Part shown: one piece after another, positions 16,314-25,118 of the stretch
Position numbering within the stretch: position 1 is the first letter of the stretch
How the letters are laid out: every line of letters begins with the position of its first letter
Assembly: GCF_030411995.1 (NCBI RefSeq)
Contig: NZ_JASNRC010000009.1
Coordinates: forward strand, 186,001-250,000
Direction: 5' to 3'
DNA length: 64,000 bases
DNA from: Massilia sp. YIM B02769
GTDB taxonomy: Bacteria > Pseudomonadota > Gammaproteobacteria > Burkholderiales > Burkholderiaceae_D
Made by a program: the position numbers and the translations under genes
The notes under the pieces: generated by a model
Told to the model about the DNA's origin: nothing
The model's database searches: none
What the model saw: only the letters and a program-made list of their open reading frames with translations

Positions 16314-17783
16314 TCAGGCCGAGGGTCCTCTCACGATGCGGTAGATGCGGCCGTTCGCGCTCACGAGGTAGAGCTCGCCCGCGCCGTCGCGCCCGAAGGA
16401 AACCACCTGTCCGGCGCCCGTGATGTTCCAGTCGCGCGCCTCGCTGACGCTGCTGGCCCCGGTGACGGGCGCCAGGAAGCTCTTCAGGTAGCCGCCGCAG
16501 TAATCCGAGTAGAAATAGCGTCCGGCCAGTTCGGGCAGGGCGCTGCCGCGGTAGACGAAGCCGCCGGTGATCGAGCAGCCATTCGCGTTGTTGCTTCCGT
16601 GTTCGTATTCGAAGGCGGGCAGGGTCAGGCCGCTGCGGTCGCAGTTGGCGCTGCCATAGCAGCCGCTGCCTTCCATGATGTTCCAGCCATAGTTGGCGCC
16701 AGCCTGGGCGAGCGCGGCGATGTTGACCTCTTCGCGCGCGTTCTGGCCGACGTCGGCAATGTAGAGCTGGTTGTTGTCGAAGGCGAAGCGCCAGGGATTG
16801 CGCAGGCCCGTGGCCCAGATCTCCGGCCGCGTGCCGGGCTGGTTGAGGTAGGGATTGCCGGGCGGGATGGTGTAGGGCTGGCCGGCGCTCGCGTTGCGCA
16901 CATCGACGCGCAGCAGCTTGCCGAGCAGGACGGCCAGGTTCTGGGCATTGCCGAGCGGGTCGCCGGCGCCGCCGCCGTCGCCGGTGCCCACGTACAGCAG
17001 GCCGTCCGGACCGAAGGCCACCAGGCCGCCGAAGTGGTTCGTGTACTGCGGATGGGGAATGCGCAGGATCACCAGGCCGGATGTGGCGTCGGCCACGTTC
17101 GGCAACTGCGAGGTGCCGAAGCGCTCGACCACGATGTTCTGCTGCAGGTCGATGTAGTACACATAGAAATAGCCGTTGCGGGCGAAGTCGGGGTCGAAGG
17201 CCAGCGACAGCATGCCGCCTTCGCCGCCGGTGAACACGCGCGCGCTGATGTCGAGCCAGGGCACCGTCAGCGCCGTGCCGTTCTGCAGCACGCGGATGAC
17301 GCCGTCGCGCTCGACCACGAACAGGCGTTCGTCGCCGCTCGGGGCCGTGACGAAGGTGGGCGCATCGAAGGTATTGCCGACCTGGGACAGGGCTAGCGTC
17401 AGCGTGCCGGCGCCATAGGCGACGGTGGCGCTGGCCGTGGCGCCGGCCGTGACCGTGACGGTTTGCGTGGCCGGGCTGGGGGCATAGGTGGCGCTGCCGA
17501 CGGCAACGCTGGCGGCCGTGACCGTATAACTGCCGGGCGCCAGGCTGGCCAGCGTTTGCGAGGCGGTCAGGTCTTGTACAAAATTGTTCGGGCCGGTGAC
17601 GCGCACCGAAGCGTTGGTGCCGGAAGGCAGGGCGTTGATGCTGACTTGCAGGCTGCCCGTGGTGGCGCCGGGATTGGTTGGGGGATTCGCACCGGGATTG
17701 CCGCCGCCACCGCCGCAGGCAGCCAGCAGGAGCAGCAAGGGCATCAGGGACAGCAGGAACTTCCGTGCGCGATCGACCAGCAT
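16314..17783 (-). CDS. PQQ-dependent sugar dehydrogenase, lipoprotein
   Basis: A 489-residue secreted lipoprotein. The signal ends at a lipobox LLLAAC with C23, then a glycine/proline/asparagine linker. A beta domain (about 45-125, VSINALPSGTNASVRVTGPN, Ig-like) precedes a six-bladed glucose/sorbosone dehydrogenase propeller (about 135-485). Landmarks include GGEGGMLSLAFDPDF, NHFGGLVAFGPDG, WATGLRNPWRFAFD and ADVGQNAREEVN. Such enzymes oxidise aldoses in the periplasm with PQQ. I chose the ATG at 17783 because GGAGA lies 7 bases upstream. No PQQ synthesis genes are in the window. Confidence 0.88.
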   Translation of the reverse strand: MLVDRARKFLLSLMPLLLLLAACGGGGGNPGANPPTNPGATTGSLQVSINALPSGTNASVRVTGPNNFVQDLTASQTLASLAPGSYTVTAASVAVGSATYAPSPATQTVTVTAGATASATVAYGAGTLTLALSQVGNTFDAPTFVTAPSGDERLFVVERDGVIRVLQNGTALTVPWLDISARVFTGGEGGMLSLAFDPDFARNGYFYVYYIDLQQNIVVERFGTSQLPNVADATSGLVILRIPHPQYTNHFGGLVAFGPDGLLYVGTGDGGGAGDPLGNAQNLAVLLGKLLRVDVRNASAGQPYTIPPGNPYLNQPGTRPEIWATGLRNPWRFAFDNNQLYIADVGQNAREEVNIAALAQAGANYGWNIMEGSGCYGSANCDRSGLTLPAFEYEHGSNNANGCSITGGFVYRGSALPELAGRYFYSDYCGGYLKSFLAPVTGASSVSEARDWNITGAGQVVSFGRDGAGELYLVSANGRIYRIVRGPSA

Positions 17784-17888
17784 GATGGGTCTCCACAGAT
17801 AGGCATCCACGGAGCCATTTTGCCAGCAGGCGCTGGAGCAGAGCGCACGCTAGCGGCAAAGCGGGGGCCGGGCAAAACCGGCCTGGTA

Positions 17889-18197
17889 TCAAGATTTGGG
17901 CGTCGAAACCGGCCCCTGGCGTGTCTTCGCCACCACGCCTTGCGGATTGATCAGGATCACGAATTCCATAAAGCGTCCGCCGCCGGCCGGCGACTGGTAG
18001 AGCCAGGCTTCGTAGCCGCTGTCGAAGACCACGACCTGGGTCTTGCCGAACGTGGACAGCAGCTCGGCCCTGGTGGTGGTGCCGGGCACGACAGCGGCAG
18101 CGAGGCGCTCGGCCGGCACCTGGGTGCCGGGCGGAGCATTGCCGGTGGCGCAGCCGCCCAGCAAGGCCAGCGAAAAAAGGAGGGCGCGCACGCTCAT
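17889..18197 (-). CDS. Small lipoprotein
   Basis: A 102-residue lipoprotein. The signal ends in the lipobox ALLGGC (C at 16). The mature domain (AERLAAAVVPGTTTRAELLSTFGKTQVVVFDSGYEAWLYQ) resembles the SmpA/BamE-like fold seen in many small outer-membrane lipoproteins, in which TTRAELLxxFG is typical; this is inference. Its ATG overlaps the stop of the upstream gene by 4 bases, so translation is coupled with the secreted protein at 18194-19006. Confidence 0.75.
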   Translation of the reverse strand: MSVRALLFSLALLGGCATGNAPPGTQVPAERLAAAVVPGTTTRAELLSTFGKTQVVVFDSGYEAWLYQSPAGGGRFMEFVILINPQGVVAKTRQGPVSTPKS

Positions 18198-19006
18198 GGC
18201 TGCACCTCCACGGCATCGGTCATGTACTCGAATTCCACCAGGGTATCGTCGGGCCAGCTCTTGTCCCAGAGCGGCACGTAATAAGTACGGTCGAGCAGCA
18301 CCTGGCAATCGCAGAAGGGCAGTTCCTCGCGCGGCAGGCCGCCGGCGTACAGGAAATGGAAGGGTAATACTTCGCTGCGCTCGCCGGCGCGCAGGCGCAC
18401 CGCGAACACCGGGCGCTCGGCGAAGAACAGGTAGTTGCCGTTCGGGCTGGTGCAGATGTCGTCGGCACTCGTGAGTGCGTTCGACAGCCAGCCGAACAGC
18501 GGCGAGCTGTTCGATACCAGCCCGGCCTCGACGCCGACCCGGCATTCCAGGCGCATGTCGCCCAGGCGCCGCGTGCCGGGTGGCAGGCCGGGCGTGACGA
18601 TCGCGGCGCGCCAGGTCATGCTGGTGGTCTTGCGGTTGGCCAGCACGGCGGCGTCTTCGCGCAGCAGCTGCGCGTTGCGCGGAAGAACGAAGCTGTTGTC
18701 GGCTTCGACCAGCACCTTGGCCGACACCGTGTCGCCGGCCACGCGCAGGGTGATGCCTTCCATCTTCACGTCGGGCGTGCGCGGCAGCAGCTGGAAACGC
18801 AGGCTGGCGGCGGGGGCATAGGCATGCTCGCGTTCGAAGCGTTCCATGCCTTTGATCATCTTGCGGTAGGATTTGTCGACCGGATCGCGCGTGGTGGTGA
18901 CGTTCACGGTGGCGACAGCGGGGTCGGGAGAGGTATCCTGGGCGCCCGCCGCCGTGGTCACGGCAGCGGCAAGGGCCAGAAGGAGGCAGCGCAGGAAAGG
19001 ATTCAT
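18194..19006 (-). CDS. Exported hypothetical protein
   Basis: A 270-residue exported protein. The signal peptide covers about residues 1-22 (LRCLLLALAAAVTTAAGAQ). The mature part is beta-rich with a short acidic start, a GDMRLECRVGVEAGLVSN segment, and a C-terminal PFCDCQVLLDRTYYVPLWDKSWPDD stretch with two close cysteines. I do not recognise a family. I chose the ATG at 19006 because GAGG lies 6 bases upstream; another ATG at 19018 has no such site. It is the middle of a compact three-gene unit with YcbK (17 bases before it) and the small lipoprotein (ATGA overlap). Confidence 0.7.
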   Translation of the reverse strand: MNPFLRCLLLALAAAVTTAAGAQDTSPDPAVATVNVTTTRDPVDKSYRKMIKGMERFEREHAYAPAASLRFQLLPRTPDVKMEGITLRVAGDTVSAKVLVEADNSFVLPRNAQLLREDAAVLANRKTTSMTWRAAIVTPGLPPGTRRLGDMRLECRVGVEAGLVSNSSPLFGWLSNALTSADDICTSPNGNYLFFAERPVFAVRLRAGERSEVLPFHFLYAGGLPREELPFCDCQVLLDRTYYVPLWDKSWPDDTLVEFEYMTDAVEVQP

Positions 19007-19023
19007 GGGCGGCCTCATGCTGC

Positions 19024-19560
19024 TTACCAGTAGCGCACGCGTCCGGTGTCCATGTGGACGAACTGCGAATCCGGGTAGTAGCCGACGCCGCCGCGGTGCA
19101 TGGCCATGGCGGCCTTGCGCAGCTGCGCTAGGTCCTTGCCCGGCAGGCGGATATCGATGGCCTTGCCATCCATGTGCATGCTGTGCTTGGCCACGCCGCT
19201 GGTATTGGCATGCAGCTTGGCGTTCGATGCGGGCGAGCGGTAGCCGGAAATCACGTGGATCAACTGGTTGTCGCCGAACTTGCCGCTCACTTCATTGAGC
19301 AGCACCAGCAGTTGCGGATCGATAGGCGCGATCTGGTTGTTGCGGTGGTCGCGCAGGACTTTGTTCAGGTCTTGCAAAGCGTCGGGAATGAACTGGCCTT
19401 CGGCCCAGAACACGCTCTTCACGGTTTCCCCGGTGTGGGTGTTGTACAGGCGCAGCGTGCGTTCGCCAGGTACAGCCTGTGCGGCCTTGGCCAGGGCAGG
19501 CATGCCGGCAACGGAGGCAAGGGCGAGAGAGGTTTTCAGGAACGAGCGTCGTTGGTTCAT
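19024..19560 (-). CDS. YcbK family protein (DUF882, peptidase M15-like), Tat-exported
   Basis: A 178-residue protein of the YcbK/DUF882 family. The N-terminus carries a twin-arginine signal (NQRRSFLKTSLALASVAG), so it is probably exported folded. The peptidase M15A-like zinc site is visible in VISGYRSPASNAKL, HSMHMDGKAIDIRL and FVHMDTGRVRYW. Family members act on peptidoglycan peptides in the periplasm; activity here is inferred. AAGGAT lies 6 bases before the ATG at 19560. It starts a three-gene minus-strand unit with the two exported proteins at 18194 and 17889. Confidence 0.88.
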   Translation of the reverse strand: MNQRRSFLKTSLALASVAGMPALAKAAQAVPGERTLRLYNTHTGETVKSVFWAEGQFIPDALQDLNKVLRDHRNNQIAPIDPQLLVLLNEVSGKFGDNQLIHVISGYRSPASNAKLHANTSGVAKHSMHMDGKAIDIRLPGKDLAQLRKAAMAMHRGGVGYYPDSQFVHMDTGRVRYW

Positions 19561-19682
19561 CGAAGATCCTTGCGCGAATTCAGAGGAGACCGCCATGATA
19601 CCCCGGTTTCGTTCATTCTGCAGGAAATCGACGTAAATGCGCCACGATGACTGAAAGATAACAACTTTTAAAGGAGAATTGC

Positions 19683-20861
19683 ATGCAATTGCGTCAACCT
19701 CAAGCGGTTTTGCGTTACCTCGTCGGCGCCGCAGTCCTGGCAGGCGCGGCCGTATCAGCCCTGGCCCAGGTCCAGGCCACCGGCGCCCCGCCGCAAATCA
19801 AGGGCTGGCGCGCCGAGACCGTCACCGACGCCTTGCCGCAAGCCTGGGGCATGGCCTGGCTGGCCGACGGCCGCATGCTGGTCACCGGCAAAGCCGGCAC
19901 CCTGCACCTGGTGAACGGCAAGCAGGTAACGGAAGTCCCGATCGAAAAACTGCCGACGCTGATGGACAGCGGCCAGGGCGGCCTGCTCGACATCGCGCTC
20001 CACCCGGCCGACAAGGGAAGCAATCCACGCGTCTACATGACGATGGCCAACGGCAGCAGCAGCGAGAACCGCACCATCCTGGTCCAGGGCATTTTCGACG
20101 GCAAGAAGGTGCACAGCGTGAAGACCCTGTTCCAGGCCTCGCCGTCGAAGAGCGGCGGCCAGCACTTCGGTTCGCGCATCGCCTGGCTGCCCGACGGCAC
20201 CCTGCTGATGAGCATCGGCGATGGCGGCAATCCGCCCCAGCGCGTGGGCAACATGCTGGCGCGCGACCAGGCCCAGAACCTGGGCAGCCACAACGGCTCC
20301 ATCCTGCGCCTGAGCGCCGACGGCAAACCCGCGCCCGGCAATCCGCTGGCAAGCAAGGCCGGCGCGCTGCCGGAAATCTGGTCGTATGGGCACCGCAACG
20401 TGCAGGGCATCGTGGTCGATGCCGAGGGACGCGCCTGGGCCAGCGAACACGGTCCGCGCGGCGGCGACGAGATCAACCGCGTCGAGGGCGGCAAGAACTA
20501 TGGCTGGCCGCTGCAGAGCTTTGGCCTGGACTACAGCTCGCGCGAACCGATCGGCAAGCACAGCGTGCCGGGCATGGTCGATCCGGTGGTGGCCTGGGCG
20601 CCGTCGCCGGCGCCGTCCGGTTTGGCGTACTACACAGGCTCGGCCTTCCCTCAGTGGCGCGGCAGTTTGTTCAGCGGCGGCCTGGCCAGCAAGGACCTGC
20701 GCCGTATCGAGCTCGACAAGAGCGGCAAGGCCGTGCGCCAGGAAAGCCTGGACATCGGCGCCCGCGTGCGCGACGTGCGCCAGGGGCCGGATGGCCAGCT
20801 GTATGTGCTGACCGACGAGAGCAAGTCGCGCATCCTGCGTATCGTTCCCGACAAATCGTAA
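19683..20861 (+). CDS. PQQ-dependent aldose sugar dehydrogenase (YliI-type)
   Basis: A 392-residue periplasmic enzyme with a signal peptide (about residues 1-28, LAGAAVSALAQ). The rest is one six-bladed propeller of the soluble aldose dehydrogenase family: AWGMAWLADGRMLVTGKAGTL, GQGGLLDIALHP, GGQHFGSRIAWLPDGTLLMSIGDGG, YGHRNVQGIVVD and EHGPRGGDEINRVEGGKNYGWP. These enzymes oxidise aldose sugars with PQQ bound in the central channel. AAAGGAG lies before the ATG at 19683. It is divergent from YcbK and upstream of the isochorismatase-fold gene, with 76 bases between. Confidence 0.92.
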   Translation: MQLRQPQAVLRYLVGAAVLAGAAVSALAQVQATGAPPQIKGWRAETVTDALPQAWGMAWLADGRMLVTGKAGTLHLVNGKQVTEVPIEKLPTLMDSGQGGLLDIALHPADKGSNPRVYMTMANGSSSENRTILVQGIFDGKKVHSVKTLFQASPSKSGGQHFGSRIAWLPDGTLLMSIGDGGNPPQRVGNMLARDQAQNLGSHNGSILRLSADGKPAPGNPLASKAGALPEIWSYGHRNVQGIVVDAEGRAWASEHGPRGGDEINRVEGGKNYGWPLQSFGLDYSSREPIGKHSVPGMVDPVVAWAPSPAPSGLAYYTGSAFPQWRGSLFSGGLASKDLRRIELDKSGKAVRQESLDIGARVRDVRQGPDGQLYVLTDESKSRILRIVPDKS

Positions 20862-20937
20862 TCGGGAAACGGACGCCGCCGTCCATCGCTTTGGCCGATA
20901 CTGACCGCTATCCCATTTGATACGAGGAAGCAAAGCG

Positions 20938-21528
20938 ATGGACGATTTTTCGATCGACCCGGCCAGCACGGCGCTGGTCCTGATTGACCTGCAAAACGGC
21001 AACATGGCGCGCGAGCTGGCGCCGTATTCGAGCCGTGAGGTACTGGGCAACTGCGTCTCGCTGGCCCAGGAAATGCGCGGACGCGGCGGCATGGTGGTGT
21101 TCGTGCGCGTGCTGCTGAACGAATTGCAGATGCCGCCTTCGGACGTGTCCCTGCATGCACCGGGCGCGCCGCCGCCACCGCCGGATGCCTCGCAGTTCGC
21201 GCCGGATGCCGGCGTCGAGGCAACCGACGTGGTAATCGTCAAGCGCCAGTGGGGCGCCTTCCATGCCACCGAGCTCGACCAGTTGCTGCGGCGGCGCGGC
21301 ATCGAGACCATCGTGCTGGGCGGGATCGTCACCAACATCGGCGTCGAGTCGACCGCGCGCGCGGCCCACGACCTGGGCTATGGCCTGGTGTTCGTCGAGG
21401 ATGCGATGAGCGGCATCACGGCAGAGGCCCATGACTTCGCCTGCAAGAACACCTTCCGCCTGATGGGCAAGGTGCGCAGCACGGCGCACGTGATCGACGC
21501 CTTGCAGGCTGGCACCGGCGACGCCTGA
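20938..21528 (+). CDS. Isochorismatase-fold hydrolase lacking the catalytic cysteine
   Basis: A 196-residue protein of the isochorismatase superfamily. D17 (VLIDLQNGNM) and K102 (IVKRQWGAF) of the Asp-Lys-Cys triad are present. The third position reads GGIVTNIGVESTAR, so glycine (G135) sits where the nucleophilic cysteine is expected. In EntB and PhzD the same position is also not cysteine and the reaction is vinyl-ether hydrolysis, so it may act by that chemistry or have lost amidase activity. I chose the ATG at 20938 (GAGGAAG upstream). The frame upstream reaches only a TTG. Confidence 0.85.
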   Translation: MDDFSIDPASTALVLIDLQNGNMARELAPYSSREVLGNCVSLAQEMRGRGGMVVFVRVLLNELQMPPSDVSLHAPGAPPPPPDASQFAPDAGVEATDVVIVKRQWGAFHATELDQLLRRRGIETIVLGGIVTNIGVESTARAAHDLGYGLVFVEDAMSGITAEAHDFACKNTFRLMGKVRSTAHVIDALQAGTGDA

Positions 21529-21552
21529 GGCGGACAGCGCAGCCCGCCAATG

Positions 21553-21585
21553 AAAAACGCCGCCGGAACAGGTGTCCGGCGGCGT
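21553..21585 (-). terminator. Intrinsic terminator for the luciferase-like gene
   Basis: An 11-bp perfect stem (21557-21567 with 21575-21585), followed on the minus strand by a short T run. It lies between the convergent stops at 21528 and 21604. Confidence 0.75.
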
Positions 21586-21603
21586 CTTCGTGCTCGCAGC
21601 GCG

Positions 21604-22599
21604 TCAGTTTGCTGCGTGGATGGCCGCCGTGATCTCGTACGAGCGCAGGCGCGCCGCGTGGTCGAAGATCTGCGAGGTGATCATCAGCTCGTCCGGACGG
21701 GTATGGGCGATGAAGGCCTTGAGTTGCTCGGCCACCGTTTCCGGCGAACCGATTGCCGAGCACGACAGCACGCTGTCGAGCATGGCGCGTTCGGCCTGGC
21801 CCAGCGACTCCAGGTAACCCTTCACCGGCGGCTGCAGGCGCGAGGGCCGGCCGGTGCGCAGGTTGACGAAAGCCTGCTGCATCGAGGTGGCGCGGAACTG
21901 CGCTTCCTCGTCGGTGTCGGCCGCGAACACGTTAAAGCCGAGCATCACATACGGTTTGTCGAGCTGCTCGGACGGGCGGAAGTTGGCGCGGTAGAGTTCG
22001 ATTGCCTGCATCATCATCTGCGGCGCGAAGTGCGAGGCGAATGCGTAGGGCAGGCCGAGCGCGGCGGCAAGTTGCGCGCCGAACAGGCTGGAACCGAGGA
22101 TCCACAGCGGCACCTTCAGGCCGGCGCCCGGCACCGCCTTTACCTGGCGGCGCGGCGAATCGTTGAAGTAATCCATCAATTCGACGACGTCCTGCGGAAA
22201 CGCGTCGGCGTCCGAGGCCAGGTTGCGGCGCAGGGCGCGTGCCGTCACGTGGTCGGAACCCGGCGCGCGGCCCAGGCCGAGGTCGATCCGGCCCGGGAAC
22301 AGCGACTCCAGGGTGCCGAACTGTTCCGCGATCACCAGCGGCGAGTGGTTCGGCAGCATGATGCCGCCGGCGCCAACGCGGATCGTCGACGTGCCGGCCG
22401 CGACATAGCCCATCAGCACCGAGGTGGCGGCGCTGGCGATGCCCGGCATGCCATGGTGTTCCGCCAGCCAGAAACGGTTGAAGCCCCAGCGCTCGCCATG
22501 CTGGGCGAGATCGAGGGAGTTGTTGAAAGAAGCGCGCGCATCGCTGCCTTCGGCGATGGGCGAGAGGTCGAGTATGGAAAAGGGAATCATGAGCCGCAT
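21604..22599 (-). CDS. LLM class flavin-dependent oxidoreductase (MsnO8/YhbW-type)
   Basis: A 331-residue luciferase-like monooxygenase. It opens with [12 protein letters not shown], typical of group 1 luciferase-family oxidoreductases. Landmarks are [40 protein letters not shown] and [14 protein letters not shown], which bind reduced flavin within a TIM barrel. Members use FMNH2 and oxygen on unknown substrates. I chose the ATG at 22599 (MRLMIPFS); one at 22590 is equally plausible. The frame upstream to 22704 is non-protein-like. It is divergent from the serine hydrolase gene. Confidence 0.88.
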   Translation of the reverse strand: MRLMIPFSILDLSPIAEGSDARASFNNSLDLAQHGERWGFNRFWLAEHHGMPGIASAATSVLMGYVAAGTSTIRVGAGGIMLPNHSPLVIAEQFGTLESLFPGRIDLGLGRAPGSDHVTARALRRNLASDADAFPQDVVELMDYFNDSPRRQVKAVPGAGLKVPLWILGSSLFGAQLAAALGLPYAFASHFAPQMMMQAIELYRANFRPSEQLDKPYVMLGFNVFAADTDEEAQFRATSMQQAFVNLRTGRPSRLQPPVKGYLESLGQAERAMLDSVLSCSAIGSPETVAEQLKAFIAHTRPDELMITSQIFDHAARLRSYEITAAIHAAN

Positions 22600-22789
22600 G
22601 ATACGCCGAAGGATTTTTTCTCGCTGTCCGGGTCGAAAAAACGGCGGCCGCTCCTGGCGCGCGCGCCGTCTGGCGCCGGGTGTAAAGATTGACCAAGGGA
22701 TCAATCCAAGGATAATGATTGCCTTCTATTCAAGGCTTCTGCGTCCGCCCCTGCCAGGCCGGCGCGCGGCCGCTGTTCCCAGGATTCCC

Positions 22790-24061
22790 ATGCGTTCAAT
22801 TTCCCCGTACACCTTGCTCCGGCGCCAAGCCCTGGTCGCCAGCGCCTGCCTTGTCCTGCTGGCCGGCTGTGCAGGCTTGCCCGAAACAGGGGAGCCAAGC
22901 GCGCCGCAAGCGAGGGCAGGGCTGGACGGAGCCCGCTTTGGCGCCATCGACAGCGCCATCGACGCGGCGATCGGCGAACGCCGCCTGCCGGGCGCCGTCT
23001 TCCACCTCGAACGTGGCGCCGACGTCTACGAGCAGGCCTATGGCCGCTTCAGCTACGACGCCGATGCCGCGGCGGTGACGCCAGGCACCGTGTTCGACGC
23101 CGCCTCGCTGAGCAAGGTGCTGGCCACCGCGCCCGCGGTCCTGTTGCTGGCCGAGGACGGCAAGCTCGACCTCGAAGCGAAGCTGGTCGATTACTTCCCG
23201 GAGTGCAATGGCGGCGGCAAGGAAGCGATCACGATCCGCCACCTGCTGACCCATACCTCGGGCCTGGCGGCGGGCCTGCCCGCCAGGCCGGCCTGGCGCG
23301 GCGACGAGGCGGCGCATGCGCTGGCCTGCGCGCAGGCGGTCACGCATGCGCCCGGCACCTTCTTCCGCTATTCCGACATCAACTACATCCTGCTCGGCCA
23401 GCTGGTGCGCAAGGTCGCGGGCCAGCCGCTCGACGTGTTTGCCCAGGAACGCATCTTCGGGCCGCTGGGCATGCGCGACACCGGCTACCTGCCGCTGCGC
23501 CGCATCGACCGGGCCGCCATCGCGCCGACGCAGAAGCTCGCCGCCGAGGCGAGCGCTTCGCCTCATGCGGACCTGGCCGGCGGCCTGCTGCAGGGCGTGG
23601 TGCACGATCCGACGGTGCGCCGCATCGGCGGCGTGGCGGGTTCGGCCGGCGTGTTCACCACGAGCCGCGACGTCGCCCGGTTTGCGCGCATGCTGCTGGC
23701 AGGTGGCGAACTGGACGGCGTGCGCGTTCTCCAACCCGCCAGCGTGCGCCTGCTCACCACGGTGCAAAGCCCGCCCGGCATCGCCGCGCTGCGCGGGCTC
23801 GGCATGGACATCGATTCGCCCTATGCCTTGCGTCCGCGCGGCAGTTTGTATCCGGTAGGCAGCTTCGGCCACACCGGATTTACCGGCTGCATCCTGTGGA
23901 TCGACCCGGCATCGCGCAGTTTCTACGTGCTGTTGTCGAACCGCGTTTATCCCGACGACAAGGCCAACGTGCTGGCGCTGTACACCCGGCTCGGCACCCT
24001 GGCGGCGGAGTCGGCAGGCGTGCCGGCACATAGGGCGAACACGGGTGTCGCGGCACCCTGA
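22790..24061 (+). CDS. Serine hydrolase lipoprotein, beta-lactamase/EstB family
   Basis: A 423-residue lipoprotein. The signal ends with the lipobox LLAGC (C27). The penicillin-recognising fold carries S106-x-x-K109 (AASLSKV), a Y-S-D motif (RYSDINYILLG) at the usual Tyr-x-Asn place, and HTG in FGHTGFTG. These are the serine, tyrosine and oxyanion loops of class C beta-lactamase-like enzymes, most of which are esterases or D-peptidases and not antibiotic-inactivating. AGGAT precedes the ATG at 22790. It stands alone. A long frame upstream runs through the neighbouring gene and is a shadow. Confidence 0.88.
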   Translation: MRSISPYTLLRRQALVASACLVLLAGCAGLPETGEPSAPQARAGLDGARFGAIDSAIDAAIGERRLPGAVFHLERGADVYEQAYGRFSYDADAAAVTPGTVFDAASLSKVLATAPAVLLLAEDGKLDLEAKLVDYFPECNGGGKEAITIRHLLTHTSGLAAGLPARPAWRGDEAAHALACAQAVTHAPGTFFRYSDINYILLGQLVRKVAGQPLDVFAQERIFGPLGMRDTGYLPLRRIDRAAIAPTQKLAAEASASPHADLAGGLLQGVVHDPTVRRIGGVAGSAGVFTTSRDVARFARMLLAGGELDGVRVLQPASVRLLTTVQSPPGIAALRGLGMDIDSPYALRPRGSLYPVGSFGHTGFTGCILWIDPASRSFYVLLSNRVYPDDKANVLALYTRLGTLAAESAGVPAHRANTGVAAP

Positions 24062-24190
24062 ACTTCTTTTTTTATCTTTCCGCTCGGCTAACGCGCGCCC
24101 CCATCCTGTCGACCTCTTTAGACTCGGCCCCCTCAATTATGTCATTGATATTGTTGAGGAATTAAGCCCCCAATACATTAGGAGATTGAC

Positions 24191-24862
24191 ATGAAAATGC
24201 ATAAATTGTTGAAAGGCCTTCTTGGTGCGTCCGTTGCCGCGGCAATGGCAACGTCGTTCAGCGCGCACGCTCAATCGAGCAGCACCGCCGGCAACACGAC
24301 CGACCAGACCAGCTCGCAAGCACGCGGTTCGTCGGCATCGAACCAGGACGGATCGAGCACCAAGCATTCGGGCAAGAAGCAGAAGAAACAAAGCAGTTCC
24401 AGCAGCGGCACCAGCGGCAGCGCCGGTTCGTCGTCGGGTTCCTCGTCGGGTTCGTCGGGTAGCGGTACCAGCGGCGCGATGGGTGGCGGCACCGGCACCT
24501 CGGGCAGCGGCTCGATGGGCACCAGCGGCAGCAGCAACAGCAGCGGCACCGGTTCGACCGGCACCAGCGGTTCGTCGGGCACCAGCGGCTCGACCGGCAC
24601 CACCGGTTCCTCCGGCAGCAGCGGCACCCTGGACAACTCCATGGGTACCAGCGGTTCCAGCGGCACCAGCGGCTCGATGGGCACGAGCGGCGCCAGCGGT
24701 TCGATGGGCACCAGCGGCGCCAGCGGTTCGATGGGCACGTCCGGCACCTCGGGTACCACCGGGACCACGGGTACCAGCGGTACGTCGGGCACCAGCGGCA
24801 CGACCGGCACGACCGGCACGACCGGTACCTCGGGCACCAGCACCGGCGGCCGCGGCTATTGA
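24191..24862 (+). CDS. Exported Ser/Gly/Thr-rich repeat protein
   Basis: A 223-residue exported protein. The signal peptide is about residues 1-27 (ASVAAAMATSFSAHAQ). A short polar part with a basic patch (HSGKKQKKQ) leads into about 150 residues made almost wholly of Gly, Ser and Thr, organised as irregular GTSG units with occasional Met or Ala. The underlying DNA is a degenerate tandem repeat. It looks like an unstructured extracellular or surface filament protein, but the function is unknown. AGGAGA precedes the ATG. A strong terminator follows at 24907-24936, so it is monocistronic. Confidence 0.8.
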   Translation: MKMHKLLKGLLGASVAAAMATSFSAHAQSSSTAGNTTDQTSSQARGSSASNQDGSSTKHSGKKQKKQSSSSSGTSGSAGSSSGSSSGSSGSGTSGAMGGGTGTSGSGSMGTSGSSNSSGTGSTGTSGSSGTSGSTGTTGSSGSSGTLDNSMGTSGSSGTSGSMGTSGASGSMGTSGASGSMGTSGTSGTTGTTGTSGTSGTSGTTGTTGTTGTSGTSTGGRGY

Positions 24863-24906
24863 TCGGTTGCCCTACTCGGGGCCGCACCTGGCGGCCCGTC
24901 CAGCAG

Positions 24907-24936
24907 ACACCAGCGCACGACGCTGGTGTTTTTTTA
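24907..24936 (+). terminator. Intrinsic terminator after the repeat protein
   Basis: A 9-bp perfect stem (24907-24915 with 24921-24929, loop CACGA), followed by a T run. Confidence 0.9.
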
Positions 24937-24941
24937 CCTGT

Positions 24942-25118
24942 TTAAACCTTGCGCACGAATTCGGTTTTCAAACTCATGGCGCCGAAGCCGTCGATCTTGC
25001 AATCGATATCGTGGTCGGCATCGACCAGGCGGATGTTCTTGACCTTGGTGCCCTGCTTGATGACGCCGCCCGAACCCTTCGGTTTCAGGCCCTTGATGAC
25101 GGTGACGGTGTCGCCGTC
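24942..25118 (-). pseudogene. Duplicated 3' fragment of the yjdM-like gene
   Basis: These bases match the 3' end of the intact gene at 25197-25535 over about 173 bases with two mismatches, including the C-terminal codons ([11 protein letters not shown]) and a stop. The match ends abruptly at 25118, where half of a hairpin repeat begins (25119-25147). There is no start codon or ribosome site, so it is a non-functional remnant. Confidence 0.85.

Noticed and set aside
22424..22789. N-terminal extension of the serine hydrolase
   Set aside because: It would run through the divergent luciferase-like gene and bury the lipoprotein signal that begins at 22790.
24400..24850. CRISPR-like array
   Set aside because: The repeats are short, coding and degenerate Gly/Ser/Thr codons, with no unique spacers.
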